64,000 nucleotides of DNA, from positions 248,001 through 312,000 of the forward strand of contig CAVZIX010000005.1 of assembly GCA_963775395.1 (NCBI GenBank), given 5' to 3'. The DNA is from JAIBJN01 sp963775395. GTDB lineage: Bacteria > Actinomycetota > Thermoleophilia > Gaiellales > Gaiellaceae. Every line of letters starts with the position of its first letter. Position 1 is the first letter of the stretch. The translations under genes were made by a program, and so were the position numbers. Under the pieces are notes generated by a model. The model saw only the letters and a program-made list of their open reading frames with translations. It searched no databases and had not been told where the DNA came from. Below, in pieces: positions 25,744 to 33,955 of this stretch.

Positions 25744-26139
25744 CTAGCGTCGCGGGACGACGCGGAGCGTCGCGCGCATACCCCAGTCTCGGTGCCCCGC
25801 GATCGCGCACCAGACGTGGTATTGACCGCGGGTGAGACGCAGGGTCTTCGTCGAGCGCTCGCCGGGGAGGGTCTCGGGAATCGTGTACGTGTACCTGCCC
25901 CCGACGCGCCGGATCTTGAGGTCGTGCGGGTCCTCGCCTCGGTTGACGAGCTCGAACCGCACTCGGCCACCCGGGACGACGACGCGGGACATGGTGAGCC
26001 GAAACTCCGTCGAGGTCACCTGCACCCGCGTCGGGAACGGCGCCGAGGCCGGAGCCGCCTCCCTCGGGGCGAGAACGAGCACCAGCGAGGCGAGCAGGGC
26101 GACCAGCAGGATCGTGGCGAGGTCGGGCCGGCGGGTCAT
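25744..26139 (-). CDS. Membrane-anchored cupredoxin-like protein
   Basis: 131 residues: an N-terminal hydrophobic anchor or signal (ATILLVALLASLVLVLA) and one cupredoxin fold. Type-1 copper ligands can be read as His in EDPHDLKI, then Cys, His and Met in YHVWCAIAGHRDWGM. This is the C-X4-H-X4-M spacing of plastocyanin-like proteins. Start overlaps the DUF1501 stop (ATGA), so it is the last gene of the DUF1800-DUF1501 operon. Role: periplasmic electron transfer or copper binding linked to that operon (inference). Confidence 0.85.
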   Translation of the reverse strand: MTRRPDLATILLVALLASLVLVLAPREAAPASAPFPTRVQVTSTEFRLTMSRVVVPGGRVRFELVNRGEDPHDLKIRRVGGRYTYTIPETLPGERSTKTLRLTRGQYHVWCAIAGHRDWGMRATLRVVPRR

Positions 26140-27497
26140 CGAAGGAGCGCCACCCGCGGGAAGCTCGCCGCATTCGGGATGACCGCCGCCGCATCCGTGG
26201 CGAACCACTGCTCGAGCAGCGAGGTGTAGAGCGAGCGGTAGTCGAAGGTCGCCATCAGGTTCCCGTCGTCGTCGAGGCCCGTCTCGAGCCCGGGGAACTC
26301 GCCGAGCATCTGGCCGCGCACGCGCGAGCCGATCAGGAGCCCGAGGCCGGCGGCGCCGTGGTCGGTGCCGTCGGAGCCGTTCTCCTCGCCCCGGCGGCCG
26401 AACTCGCTCCAGACGTGGATGAGCACGCGGTCGGCGATGCCGCGCGCCTCGAGATCGCGCTGGAAGGCGCGCAGGGTGTTGGCGGTGAGCGCGAGCGAGT
26501 TGGTCAGCTCGCCGGCCTGGTCGGCGTGGGTGTCGTACATCCCAGGGGCGGTGACGGACACGCAGCGGAGCGGAAGCCCGGCGTGGATGATCGCGGCGAG
26601 GCCGGCGAGGCGCGCCGGGAAGGCGTTGCCGCCGGTCGGGTAGGCGACCGGGCTGCCCCAGTTGCCGCCGTCGAACGGGAGCAGCTGTCCGCGCAGTCGC
26701 GCGACCTGGGTCGCCACCTCGGCGACCTTGGCGGTCGCCGGGCTCGATCCGGGCGGGAACGTGCCGAGCGCGTCCAGCATGCGCTGCTGCACGGGGCCCC
26801 ACACGCCGCTCGCCCAGAAGTCGTAGTCGTCGATCCGCGAGACGCACGCCACGGGCACGTTCGCCGAGGCGAGGGCCGGATGGAGCGACCCGGAGAGCGC
26901 GAGGCCCTGGAGCGGGTTGTCCATCGCACCTGCGACGTCGAGGTAGCGGCCGAGCCAGCCCGTGCGCAGGTGTGCGTCGGTCGCGCCCACCTCCCAGTAG
27001 TGGCGGGAGGTGAAGTGCGACTGGTCGGCGTTCGTGTAGCCGACCGCGGGGAGCACGGTCACCTTGCCCTCGGCGTGCAGCTCGGCCAGCGGAGCGAGCG
27101 AGGGGTGCCACCGGAGCCGCGCGTCCTCGCTGAATGGCTGGCCTTCGCCGGGCTGGAGCGCGAGCGTCGGGCGCAAAGAGTGGTAGCGGCCGTTGCCGGC
27201 CGGGAAGAGCATGGAGAGCGAGTCCGCACCGCCTTCGAGGAAGACGGAGACGAGGATCGGCCCGCCGGCGGACTGTGCGCGCGCGATGCCCTCGTCGAAG
27301 AGGCCGAGCGGGAGCTTGCCGGCGCCGTAGACGGCCAGCGCGAGCCCGGCGGTGCGGGCGAGGAAGCTGCGACGGTCGAGGCCGCTGCCGGCCGGGAGGG
27401 GCATGCCAGGCTCGATGGCCGGGAGGCCGCGGCCCGCCTCCGCCACGGAGCGGCGGAAAAGCGAGGCCCGGGAGAACTCGTTGCAGGAGCAGCTCAT
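26136..27497 (-). CDS. DUF1501 protein, Tat-exported
   Basis: 453 residues. The twin-arginine signal LDRRSFLARTAGLALAVYGA is followed by the DUF1501 core (FLEGGADSLSMLFPAG, HPSLAPL, SHFTSRHYWEVG, HVWSEFGRRGEENGSDGTDHG), similar to alkaline-phosphatase-superfamily proteins. The conserved DHG near the C-terminus fits a metal site. DUF1501 and DUF1800 genes are commonly paired in bacteria and their function is not established. Here the pair is followed by a cupredoxin. Starts 1 bp after the DUF1800 stop. Confidence 0.88.
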   Translation of the reverse strand: MSCSCNEFSRASLFRRSVAEAGRGLPAIEPGMPLPAGSGLDRRSFLARTAGLALAVYGAGKLPLGLFDEGIARAQSAGGPILVSVFLEGGADSLSMLFPAGNGRYHSLRPTLALQPGEGQPFSEDARLRWHPSLAPLAELHAEGKVTVLPAVGYTNADQSHFTSRHYWEVGATDAHLRTGWLGRYLDVAGAMDNPLQGLALSGSLHPALASANVPVACVSRIDDYDFWASGVWGPVQQRMLDALGTFPPGSSPATAKVAEVATQVARLRGQLLPFDGGNWGSPVAYPTGGNAFPARLAGLAAIIHAGLPLRCVSVTAPGMYDTHADQAGELTNSLALTANTLRAFQRDLEARGIADRVLIHVWSEFGRRGEENGSDGTDHGAAGLGLLIGSRVRGQMLGEFPGLETGLDDDGNLMATFDYRSLYTSLLEQWFATDAAAVIPNAASFPRVALLR

Positions 27498-27498
27498 G

Positions 27499-28834
27499 TC
27501 AGCAGGTCTGGAAGTCGGGGGAGACGGCGATGAGCATGCGCAGCGCGTTGACGATGAGCACCGGGTACTCGGCGCGCTCCCAGCTCTGGTCCGCGTCGCC
27601 GAGCGCCGTCGCCGCGAACGTCTGCAGCGCCTGACGGGAGGCCGGCGCGATGGTGGGGTTGCCCCAGAAGGCGAGAGCGCTGTCGACCAGCCGGCCGGGG
27701 TCGAGGGAGAGCTTGCCGCGCCACCGGTCGGGATCGAGCGCGTAGGGCATCGCCACGTAGTTGGCCGCCGTCCAGCGGCCACGCATCGACGACGTGTCGA
27801 GCCAGCGATCCTCGTTCCACCCGGCGACGTTGGGCGGGAGGAAGAGCCGCTGGCCGTCCAGGGTCGAGATCCACGACCAGGCGTCGGTGTCGATCGGCCG
27901 GTTGCGCGCCCGGTGCATGCCGGCGAGCTGGACAATTGGCGGCTTCATCATGCGCGGGCCGGTGTAGAGCCGCGGGTGACGGAGGATGGCCGAGACGACG
28001 GGGCGGATCTTGTAGCCGGAGCGCCGGTAGAGCGTGCGCAGCGCCGCCTCGGTGGCGGCCGGGGGCGGCGTCGGGATGAAGTAGCTCCAGAGCCTGCGGA
28101 CGAAGAACGAGGCGTGCGCGGGATGGCGAAGGCAGAGGCGGCACGCGTCGATCCAGGTGAATCTGCCGCTCTGGCCGAAGATGACCTTCACGCCCGAGTC
28201 GTGGCGGTTCGCGTCGTACCTGAAGTTCACGTCGCCGAGGCCCTCGCGCCAGTCGTTGCGCCAGCCGGTCAGCGCCCGGGCCTGCTCGCGGACGTCGTCC
28301 TCCGTGTAGCCCTGCCCCGCGCCGAGCGTGAAGAGCTCCATCAGCTCGCGGGCGTAGTTCTCGTTCGGGTCCCACCGCGTGTTCTGGTTGCCGTTGAGCC
28401 AGAGGAGCATCGCCGGGTCGTGCGTCAGCGCCAAGCAGCAGCGACTCGAACGAGCCGAGCGCGTGCGTGCGCATCGTCTGGTTCTGGACGAGCATCCACT
28501 TCTGCGAGCCGACGCCCTCGATCGACGTCGCGAACCAGTCGTGCCAGGTCAGCGTCATCCGCTCGACGAGCGGCTGGTTCGTGCGCACCATCCGGTCGAG
28601 CCACCAGAGGTGGTCGTGGCCCCAGGCGTCACGCGGCGCGAGCGGGGCCCCGTCGTCGTCGGTCGGCGCCTTCCCGGTCATGCGGGCGCGGGGCGGGTAC
28701 ACGAGGTCGTCGACGGCGCGCTTCAGCCCCTTGCGGGCGACGCGGGTGGCCTCGCCCGGGCGCGGCCCGAAGCCCGCTCGCCAGAGAAGGCGCTCGGCTT
28801 CCTTCCGTCCGAAGGTACCTCGGTACACGGGCAC
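27499..28834 (-). CDS. DUF1800 protein, interrupted by a +1 frameshift
   Basis: N-terminal part: AERLLWRAGFGPRPGEATR (family start), WWLDRMVRTNQPLVERMTL and WHDWFATS. The frame breaks after LGSFESLLL and continues one base later with ALTHDPAMLLWLNGNQN, NYARELMELFTLG (the strongest DUF1800 motif) and VAGWNEDRWLDTSS. Omitting one base at 28435 (CTG-CTG-c-TTG-GCG) joins them into about 444 residues. GTG at 28834 chosen; GTG at 28828 also possible. First gene of the operon with DUF1501 and cupredoxin. Family function unknown. Confidence 0.82.
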
Positions 28835-28904
28835 GCGGCTTGCCACCCTCTGATGATCGAAACGCGCGGGCCGTTCCGCGACCCCTTTTCGTGTACTGCG
28901 ACCG

Positions 28905-29789
28905 TTAGTCGCGGCCGGCCTCGGCGAGCGCGATCCGTGCGGCTTCGTCGAACGAAGTGAGCTCGAAGGGCACGAGACCCCGGATCCTCTCGTCGTGGGC
29001 GACCGTCTCGGTGCGTAGACCATCGACCAGCGGGCGAGCGACTCCTGCTTTCACGGGTGTGACGAGATGCAGCCAGAGCGAGGAGAGGCGCGGTGTCAAG
29101 AACGGAACCTCGACGATGAGAGGCCGTCGTCCGCGCAGGCGGGCCACGCGTTCGATCATCTCCCGGTACGTCATCACCTCGGGCCCCGCCGCGTCGTATG
29201 CCTCGCCGAAAGCTTCGTCCCGGCCGCCCACCCCGGCCAGGTGCCGAACGACGTCCGCCAGGGCGATGGGCTGCGTCTTCGTCGTCACCCAGCGGGGACA
29301 GATCATCGCGGGCAGGCGGTCGACGAGCGCGACAATCGTCTCGAAGGCCGCGCTGTCTCGGCCGACCACCACAGCTGCGCGGACGATCGTGACCGGGACA
29401 GGCCCGGCGGCGAGGACCTTGGCGGTCTCGGCGCGGCTGCGAAGGTGTGCCGACACGTCCTCGCGCTCGTCCCCGAGGCCGCCGAGAAACACGATCTGGC
29501 GGGTTCCGGCCCGGTCAGCGGCCGCAGCGACCGACTCCGCGGCCTGACGATCGCGCTCCTCGAAGTCCTTTGCGCCGAGGGAATGGACGAGGTGGTAGAC
29601 GACGTCCGCCCCGCGCAGCGCAGGCTCGAGCTCTGGGCGTTGCGTGACGTCGGCCGCCACCCAGCGAACCCGGTCCCCGGATGACTCGCTTGGATGCCGC
29701 GAGACGGCGACAACCTCGTTTTCGCGGGCGAGCTCGGCCACGAGTGCGCGCCCGATCACGCCGCTGGCACCGAGGACGGCTGCTCTCAC
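28905..29789 (-). CDS. NAD(P)-binding NmrA/epimerase-like protein
   Basis: 294 residues, atypical short-chain dehydrogenase fold. LGASGVIGRALVAELA is the dinucleotide-binding loop; GADVVYHLVHSLGAKDFEERD and VFLGGLGDE follow. No classical YxxxK is obvious, so it could bind NAD(P) without being a dehydrogenase. It resembles the NmrA-like/DUF2867-associated group found beside quinone or lipid genes. GTG start overlaps the upstream stop (GTGA). Confidence 0.75.
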   Translation of the reverse strand: MRAAVLGASGVIGRALVAELARENEVVAVSRHPSESSGDRVRWVAADVTQRPELEPALRGADVVYHLVHSLGAKDFEERDRQAAESVAAAADRAGTRQIVFLGGLGDEREDVSAHLRSRAETAKVLAAGPVPVTIVRAAVVVGRDSAAFETIVALVDRLPAMICPRWVTTKTQPIALADVVRHLAGVGGRDEAFGEAYDAAGPEVMTYREMIERVARLRGRRPLIVEVPFLTPRLSSLWLHLVTPVKAGVARPLVDGLRTETVAHDERIRGLVPFELTSFDEAARIALAEAGRD

Positions 29790-30265
29790 ACGCGTGCCCC
29801 GCGGACGAGGTGGGCCACGTACCTGCGCGCGACGGCCCGGTGAAGGCGGGCCTGCACGTGGGCGTAGAGGAACCCGGTCCAGGCGGGCCGGCCGGGCAGC
29901 GTGCCGAGGCGAGGGAAGAAGCCGCGGATCGACGTGCGCAGGCACCAGTCGTCGGCTCGCTCCTGTGCGAGCGCGAGCACGCCCCCATCACCGCGCGCGA
30001 GCAGCCCCCCGCGTATCGGGTACGAGCAGGAGACGACCGTGGCGCGCACCTCGAGCTTGGGGTGGCCGAAGCGGAGGAGGACCGGCCCCTCCCGGAGCAG
30101 CCGAAGCTCGACGCCTTCGGTCGTCGCCCTCGCCCTGACGAGCCTCCGCGTCGTTCGCTCCACCTCCTCCCAGTAGGCCAACCCGAGTCTATGAGCGCCC
30201 GAGGCGTTCATCGGCACGACGGGAACCGGCAGCGGAAAGGCCTCCTCCGACTCGACGGAGACCAC
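29786..30265 (-). CDS. Conserved-looking protein of unknown family
   Basis: Not recognised with confidence. About 159 residues from GTG at 30265. It begins with an LGLAYWEEVE-like segment and ends with an Arg-rich region (FLYAHVQARLHRAVARRYVAHL). No signal peptide or clear membrane helix. Translationally coupled to the NmrA-like gene through a GTGA overlap, so the two probably act together. The frame is open further upstream across a terminator-like hairpin, which argues against a longer start. Confidence 0.55.
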   Translation of the reverse strand: MVSVESEEAFPLPVPVVPMNASGAHRLGLAYWEEVERTTRRLVRARATTEGVELRLLREGPVLLRFGHPKLEVRATVVSCSYPIRGGLLARGDGGVLALAQERADDWCLRTSIRGFFPRLGTLPGRPAWTGFLYAHVQARLHRAVARRYVAHLVRGARV

Positions 30266-30296
30266 GGTCGAGAGTTCTCGGCGTACCGGACCGGAG

Positions 30297-30328
30297 GGAA
30301 CCGGCCGGCGTGTCGGCCGGCCGGTTCC
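30297..30328 (-). terminator. Hairpin terminator after the DUF378 gene
   Basis: GGAACCGGCCGG / CCGGCCGGTTCC is a 12-bp perfect stem with an 8-nt loop, placed 22 bp beyond the DUF378 stop and before the next minus-strand gene. Confidence 0.65.
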
Positions 30329-30349
30329 GTATTCGGCGTTCTTCCTCAA

Positions 30350-30586
30350 CTACGCGGCCGCGACCTGCGCGTCTCGGCTTCGGCGGCGGACGCCGACCAG
30401 CTGGATGAGCTGATACACGGCGGAGACGCCGACGAGGCCGTAGACGATGCGAGTGGCGGCGTTCGTCTCCCCGAACTCCAGGCCGAAGATCGTGGCCACG
30501 AGGTCGAACTCGGCCACGGCGACGAGCCCCCAGTTCAGGCCTCCCACGATCACCAGGACTGCGGTGACGATGTCGAGCTTCTTCAT
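30350..30586 (-). CDS. DUF378 small membrane protein
   Basis: 78 residues with two hydrophobic helices. The family start KKLDIVTAVLVIVGGLNWGL (VGGLNWGL is the DUF378 hallmark) is followed by VYGLVGVSAVYQLIQL. Inner-membrane protein of unknown role. ATG preceded by GGGAGGA. The promoter upstream (TTGACA-N17-TACAAA) carries 11-bp-spaced TnnACA repeats, and the neighbour in the opposite direction is a CarH-type light/B12 repressor, so light control is a specific prediction. Confidence 0.85.
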   Translation of the reverse strand: MKKLDIVTAVLVIVGGLNWGLVAVAEFDLVATIFGLEFGETNAATRIVYGLVGVSAVYQLIQLVGVRRRSRDAQVAAA

Positions 30587-30599
30587 GTTCGTTCCTCCC

Positions 30600-30648
30600 T
30601 GTAGAGACTGTGTCTAGATTTTGTACAGGTCAATGAGTATCCTGTCAA
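30600..30648 (-). promoter_or_regulatory. DUF378 promoter with tandem 11-bp repeats, candidate CarH operator
   Basis: On the minus strand, -35 TTGACA (30648-30643) and -10 TACAAA (30625-30620) are separated by exactly 17 bp. Direct repeats TGTACA (30627-30622), TAGACA (30616-30611) and TCTACA (30605-30600) follow one another at exactly 11 bp. The first overlaps the -10. TACACA lies 11 bp before the -35 hexamer. CarH tetramers are known to bind tandem repeats of about 11 bp containing ACA; the match here is by eye. Confidence 0.65.
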
Positions 30649-30681
30649 GGGTGTGTGTAAACATCGTCCCGAGTTCGTGAG

Positions 30682-31551
30682 ATGACCGAAGGCCACCTTC
30701 GGATCGGCGAGCTCAGCCGGCGCGTCGGCGTCAGCCCCGAGCTCCTGCGCGCGTGGGAAGGCCGTTACGGCCTCCTGCAGCCGACTCGCTCGGCCGGCGG
30801 CTTCAGGCTCTACTCGGAGGCGGACGAGAACCGGATCAGGCGCATGCGCGCCTACCAGGACGAGGGACTCTCGGCGGCCGAGGCGGCGCGGCTCGCCCTC
30901 GAGGCTGGTAACGACCAGCGCCCCACGTCGGAGACCCCGGCGCTCGACTTCGGCGCGTTTGCCGAGGCGCTCGAGCGCTTCGACGAGCCCGCGGCCCAGG
31001 CGGCCTTCGACCGTGCGCTGGCGACCTTTAGCCTCGACGCTCTGCTCCGGGACCTCCTGCTCCCGTACCTGCACGACCTCGGCGAGCGTTGGGAGGCGGG
31101 CACCGTGACGGTTGCCCAGGAGCACTTCGCCAGCAGCGTCGTGCGCGGGCGCTTGCTCGGCCTCGCACGCGGCTGGGGCCAGGGAACCGGCCTGCTCGCC
31201 GTCCTCGCCTGCGCGCCGGGCGAGCACCATGACCTCGCGCTGATCGCCTTCGGCCTCGCGCTCCGCGCGCGGGGATGGCGCATCGCATACCTCGGCCCGG
31301 ACACGCCGCTGGAGACGCTTCGCGAGACCGCACAGTCGCTCGAACCGCGTGTCGTAGTGGTCAGCGCGACCGCGCCCCGGCATCTGTCTCGCCTCGGCGA
31401 CGAGCTCGCCGCCCTCGGCCGGGACGCACCGCTCGCCCTGGCCGGAGCCGGGGCGACGCCGGCGCTGGCCGAGGCGGCCGGCGCCGCTCTGCTCTCCGAG
31501 GACCCGGTGACGGAGGCCGACCGGGTCGCGACGGGGGTTGAGCGGACCTAG
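30682..31551 (+). CDS. carH: CarH-type MerR-family B12-dependent photoreceptor repressor
   Basis: 289 residues. N-terminal MerR winged helix (RIGELSRRVGVSPELLRAWE, residues 7-75), a four-helix B12 cap, and a Rossmann cobalamin-binding domain. W137-x9-E147-H148 (W-EAGTVTVAQ-EH) is the Wx9EH signature of CarH light sensors. H183 in APGEHHDLALIAFG fits the lower cobalt ligand, and YLGPDTPLETLRE is the usual CarH stretch. In known members adenosylcobalamin holds a DNA-bound tetramer in the dark and light releases it. Divergent from the DUF378 gene. The stop shares CTAG with the convergent M1 gene. Confidence 0.88.
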   Translation: MTEGHLRIGELSRRVGVSPELLRAWEGRYGLLQPTRSAGGFRLYSEADENRIRRMRAYQDEGLSAAEAARLALEAGNDQRPTSETPALDFGAFAEALERFDEPAAQAAFDRALATFSLDALLRDLLLPYLHDLGERWEAGTVTVAQEHFASSVVRGRLLGLARGWGQGTGLLAVLACAPGEHHDLALIAFGLALRARGWRIAYLGPDTPLETLRETAQSLEPRVVVVSATAPRHLSRLGDELAALGRDAPLALAGAGATPALAEAAGAALLSEDPVTEADRVATGVERT

Positions 31552-33719
31552 TGTCGGCCGACCCGTAGACGCATCTTCAGCGCCCAGTGACCGAAGTTCG
31601 CCTGACTGAAGCTCGAGGCTGCGCGGAAGGATGACGTCGTGGCCACCGCGCCGGGCTTGGTCGTTGCAAAGAGCCACGCGTCGAAGAGCTCGCTCAGCTC
31701 CTCGCCGGAGACCCGCTCGGCATAGGCGACGAAGTCGTCGGTCGTCACGTTCTCGTCCTTGTTGCGCTTCGCCCAGCCGCGGAGGATGTGGAAGAAGTCG
31801 CGGTCGCCGACCGCCAGCCGCAGCTGGTGGACGGTCATGGCCCCGCGGGTGTAGACCGGGAACTCGAAGAGGAAGCTCGGCCCGGGATCACCGATCGCGA
31901 GCGTCCAGAACGGGTCGTCGGCAGGGATGACGCCGTACCAGAAGTCGAACGCCTCCTGGGCCGTTCCGCGGCCGACGTGCTCCGCCCACAGCCACTCCGC
32001 GTAGGTCGCGAGGCCTTCGTTGAGCCAGATGTGCTGCCAGCCCGCGAGGGAGACGCTGTCACCGAACCACTGGTGCGCGAGCTCGTGGACGAGGATGTCC
32101 TCGCCTTCGACCGGGTCGAAGAAGAAGTTGTCGCCGTAGATCGGCCGTGTCTGGTTCTCGAGCGCGAAGCTGACGCCCTTGACGTCGTCCACGATCCCGC
32201 CCAGGGCGGAGAACGGGTAGTCGCCGAACATGGGCTGGAAGAACTCGACGACGTCGTCCTGCATCGCGAACACGCGCCGCACCTCGTTGCCGAGCGGCTC
32301 GGGCGTGTCGCCGGCGGTGCCGACGATCCAGTCGTTCGGGTTCGGCACGACGCTGTCGGCGGGCGCTCCGGGCACCGTCCAGCCGTCCATCGTGTTCCCG
32401 TCCCTCTCGAACGAGGTCGAGCCGGCGCCCGTGGAGACGACGATGTCGTCGACGAAGACGCCCTGGCGCTGGAAGATGTCGTCGCTCGCGTACGTGAGCG
32501 ACAGCTCGACCGTCCGTCCCGCGAACGCCGCCAGGTCGACGTGCCACTGCTCGTAGCCGTCACTCCAGCCGCTGACGGCGTGCCACGCGCCGGAGTCGCC
32601 GGTCGGACCGCACGTGCCGTCGCCGTTGTCGGTCTGGTAGTGCGCGAGGAACGGATGCAGGAAGAGCCAGAACGGGCAGGAGGAGCCGGTGTCCTGCGAG
32701 GAGTGGCCGTTCAGGTCGGGCAGCGTCGTCCAGTCGTCCATGCCGACCGTGTGCGCCTCGACGAAGAAGAAGTCCCAGTTGGGCTCGGTGTCGCGCGTGA
32801 CCCAGAAGGACACGGTCGCGCCGCCGCTCGGGACGCTGATCGTCCGCTGGAGCCGCTTGTAGGACGGCATGCCGCGCTGCGAGATCGCGAACCGGCGGCC
32901 GGTGCGCGGCGACGCGGGCGGGCCGAGCAGGTCGGAGTCGATCGCGTCCCAGAAGCGGATGCCGTCGCGCTTGTACGCGCGCAGGTCGAAGTCGCCGATC
33001 GTCGCGGTCGTGAGGTACGAGGCCATCGGCTCCTTCGCGTCCCAGGTCCAGGTCGTCCAGCCGCGCCTCGTCCTCTTGTCTTCGAGCTCGCCGTTGGCGA
33101 CCGCCTCGAGCCCCGCGGGGACGGTGATCTCGAAGGTGTACGACGCCTTGTCGGTCGGATGGTCGTTGACCGGGTACCACGTCGCCGCCACGTGAGGCTG
33201 GCCCACGACCAGCGTGCCGTCGTCCGTGTGGATGAAGCCGGAGCCGTCCTCGAGAGTCTCCGGGACGCCGCTGTAGCGCACGTCGACCCGGAAGCTCTCG
33301 CGCTTACGGAGGCCCTGGCGCAGTGTGACCGTCAGCTCGCTGCCGTCGCGCCCCCAGGACGCGGAGCGGCCGTCGACCTCGATTGAATGGACGGTGAGGC
33401 CCTGGAGGTCGAGGTTGAAGCGCGAGAGGTTCTGCGTCGCGCGGGCGCGAATGGTCGCCTCGCCCTCGAGAAGGTCCGTGGCGGGGTCGTAGGTGACCTC
33501 CAGGTCGTAGTGGTCGACGTCGTAGCCGCCGTTGCCGTCCAGCGGGAAGTACGGGTCGCCCGCGCCCGGCGCCCCCGGCGAGAAGGAGCCTGATCCGCCG
33601 CCTGCGCTCGCCACCGCGGGCCCGAGGGCCACGACCGCGCCGGCGAAGGCCAGGCATGCCGCCCAGTGCGCAGCGCGTCGACGATTGCGAACGAACTCGG
33701 ACGGAACGTCAGACGCCAT
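31548..33719 (-). CDS. Secreted M1-family zinc metallopeptidase with inserted MAM-like domain
   Basis: 723 residues with an N-terminal signal (ACLAFAGAVVALGPAVASA). The M1 scaffold is split. The N-terminal beta domain (YDVDHYDLEVTYDPATDLLEG, WYPVNDHPTDKASYTFEI) is followed at about residues 255-445 by a Cys-containing beta-rich insert (ISVPSGGATVSFWVTRDTE, GVFVDDIVV) like the immune-inhibitor-A/MAM-type domain. The catalytic part then follows: ALENQTRPIY (GxMEN-like) and HELAHQWFGDSV with E in NEGLATYAEW. The zinc site is complete. Extracellular aminopeptidase-type activity expected. Confidence 0.88.
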   Translation of the reverse strand: MASDVPSEFVRNRRRAAHWAACLAFAGAVVALGPAVASAGGGSGSFSPGAPGAGDPYFPLDGNGGYDVDHYDLEVTYDPATDLLEGEATIRARATQNLSRFNLDLQGLTVHSIEVDGRSASWGRDGSELTVTLRQGLRKRESFRVDVRYSGVPETLEDGSGFIHTDDGTLVVGQPHVAATWYPVNDHPTDKASYTFEITVPAGLEAVANGELEDKRTRRGWTTWTWDAKEPMASYLTTATIGDFDLRAYKRDGIRFWDAIDSDLLGPPASPRTGRRFAISQRGMPSYKRLQRTISVPSGGATVSFWVTRDTEPNWDFFFVEAHTVGMDDWTTLPDLNGHSSQDTGSSCPFWLFLHPFLAHYQTDNGDGTCGPTGDSGAWHAVSGWSDGYEQWHVDLAAFAGRTVELSLTYASDDIFQRQGVFVDDIVVSTGAGSTSFERDGNTMDGWTVPGAPADSVVPNPNDWIVGTAGDTPEPLGNEVRRVFAMQDDVVEFFQPMFGDYPFSALGGIVDDVKGVSFALENQTRPIYGDNFFFDPVEGEDILVHELAHQWFGDSVSLAGWQHIWLNEGLATYAEWLWAEHVGRGTAQEAFDFWYGVIPADDPFWTLAIGDPGPSFLFEFPVYTRGAMTVHQLRLAVGDRDFFHILRGWAKRNKDENVTTDDFVAYAERVSGEELSELFDAWLFATTKPGAVATTSSFRAASSFSQANFGHWALKMRLRVGRH

Positions 33720-33900
33720 AGCCGCAGCTCCTGGGGTTCAGGGACAGGCCCGTTACGGCGAATTGCCGGGGGGCCCGCCCGGCCTTGTGCCAACGCGTAG
33801 GACCATCGGATCCGCGTCGCTGCGGGCCAAGACCCCGAACGAGGGTCGTGGCGAGGTGACCGATTACAGGCTCGGTCGCATGCAACGTATGCAAATGACC

Positions 33901-33929
33901 TTGTTGTGTATTCCCTAGACGCCTAGGAT
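33901..33929 (+). promoter_or_regulatory. Promoter for the Tim44-like gene
   Basis: TTGTTG (33901-33906) and TAGGAT (33924-33929) with a 17-bp spacer lie about 27 bp before the TTG start codon. The spacer and -10 contain CCTAG-ACG-CCTAGG. A direct repeat ATGCAA-CGT-ATGCAA lies just upstream. Confidence 0.5.
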
Positions 33930-33955
33930 GTTCGTGTCACTCGTCACCAAGAGGT

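Noticed and set aside
24190..26229. 679-codon plus-strand open frame, also 12049-13974 (-), 21412-23301 (+) and similar
   Set aside because: Each mirrors a well-supported gene on the other strand and has biased composition without motifs.
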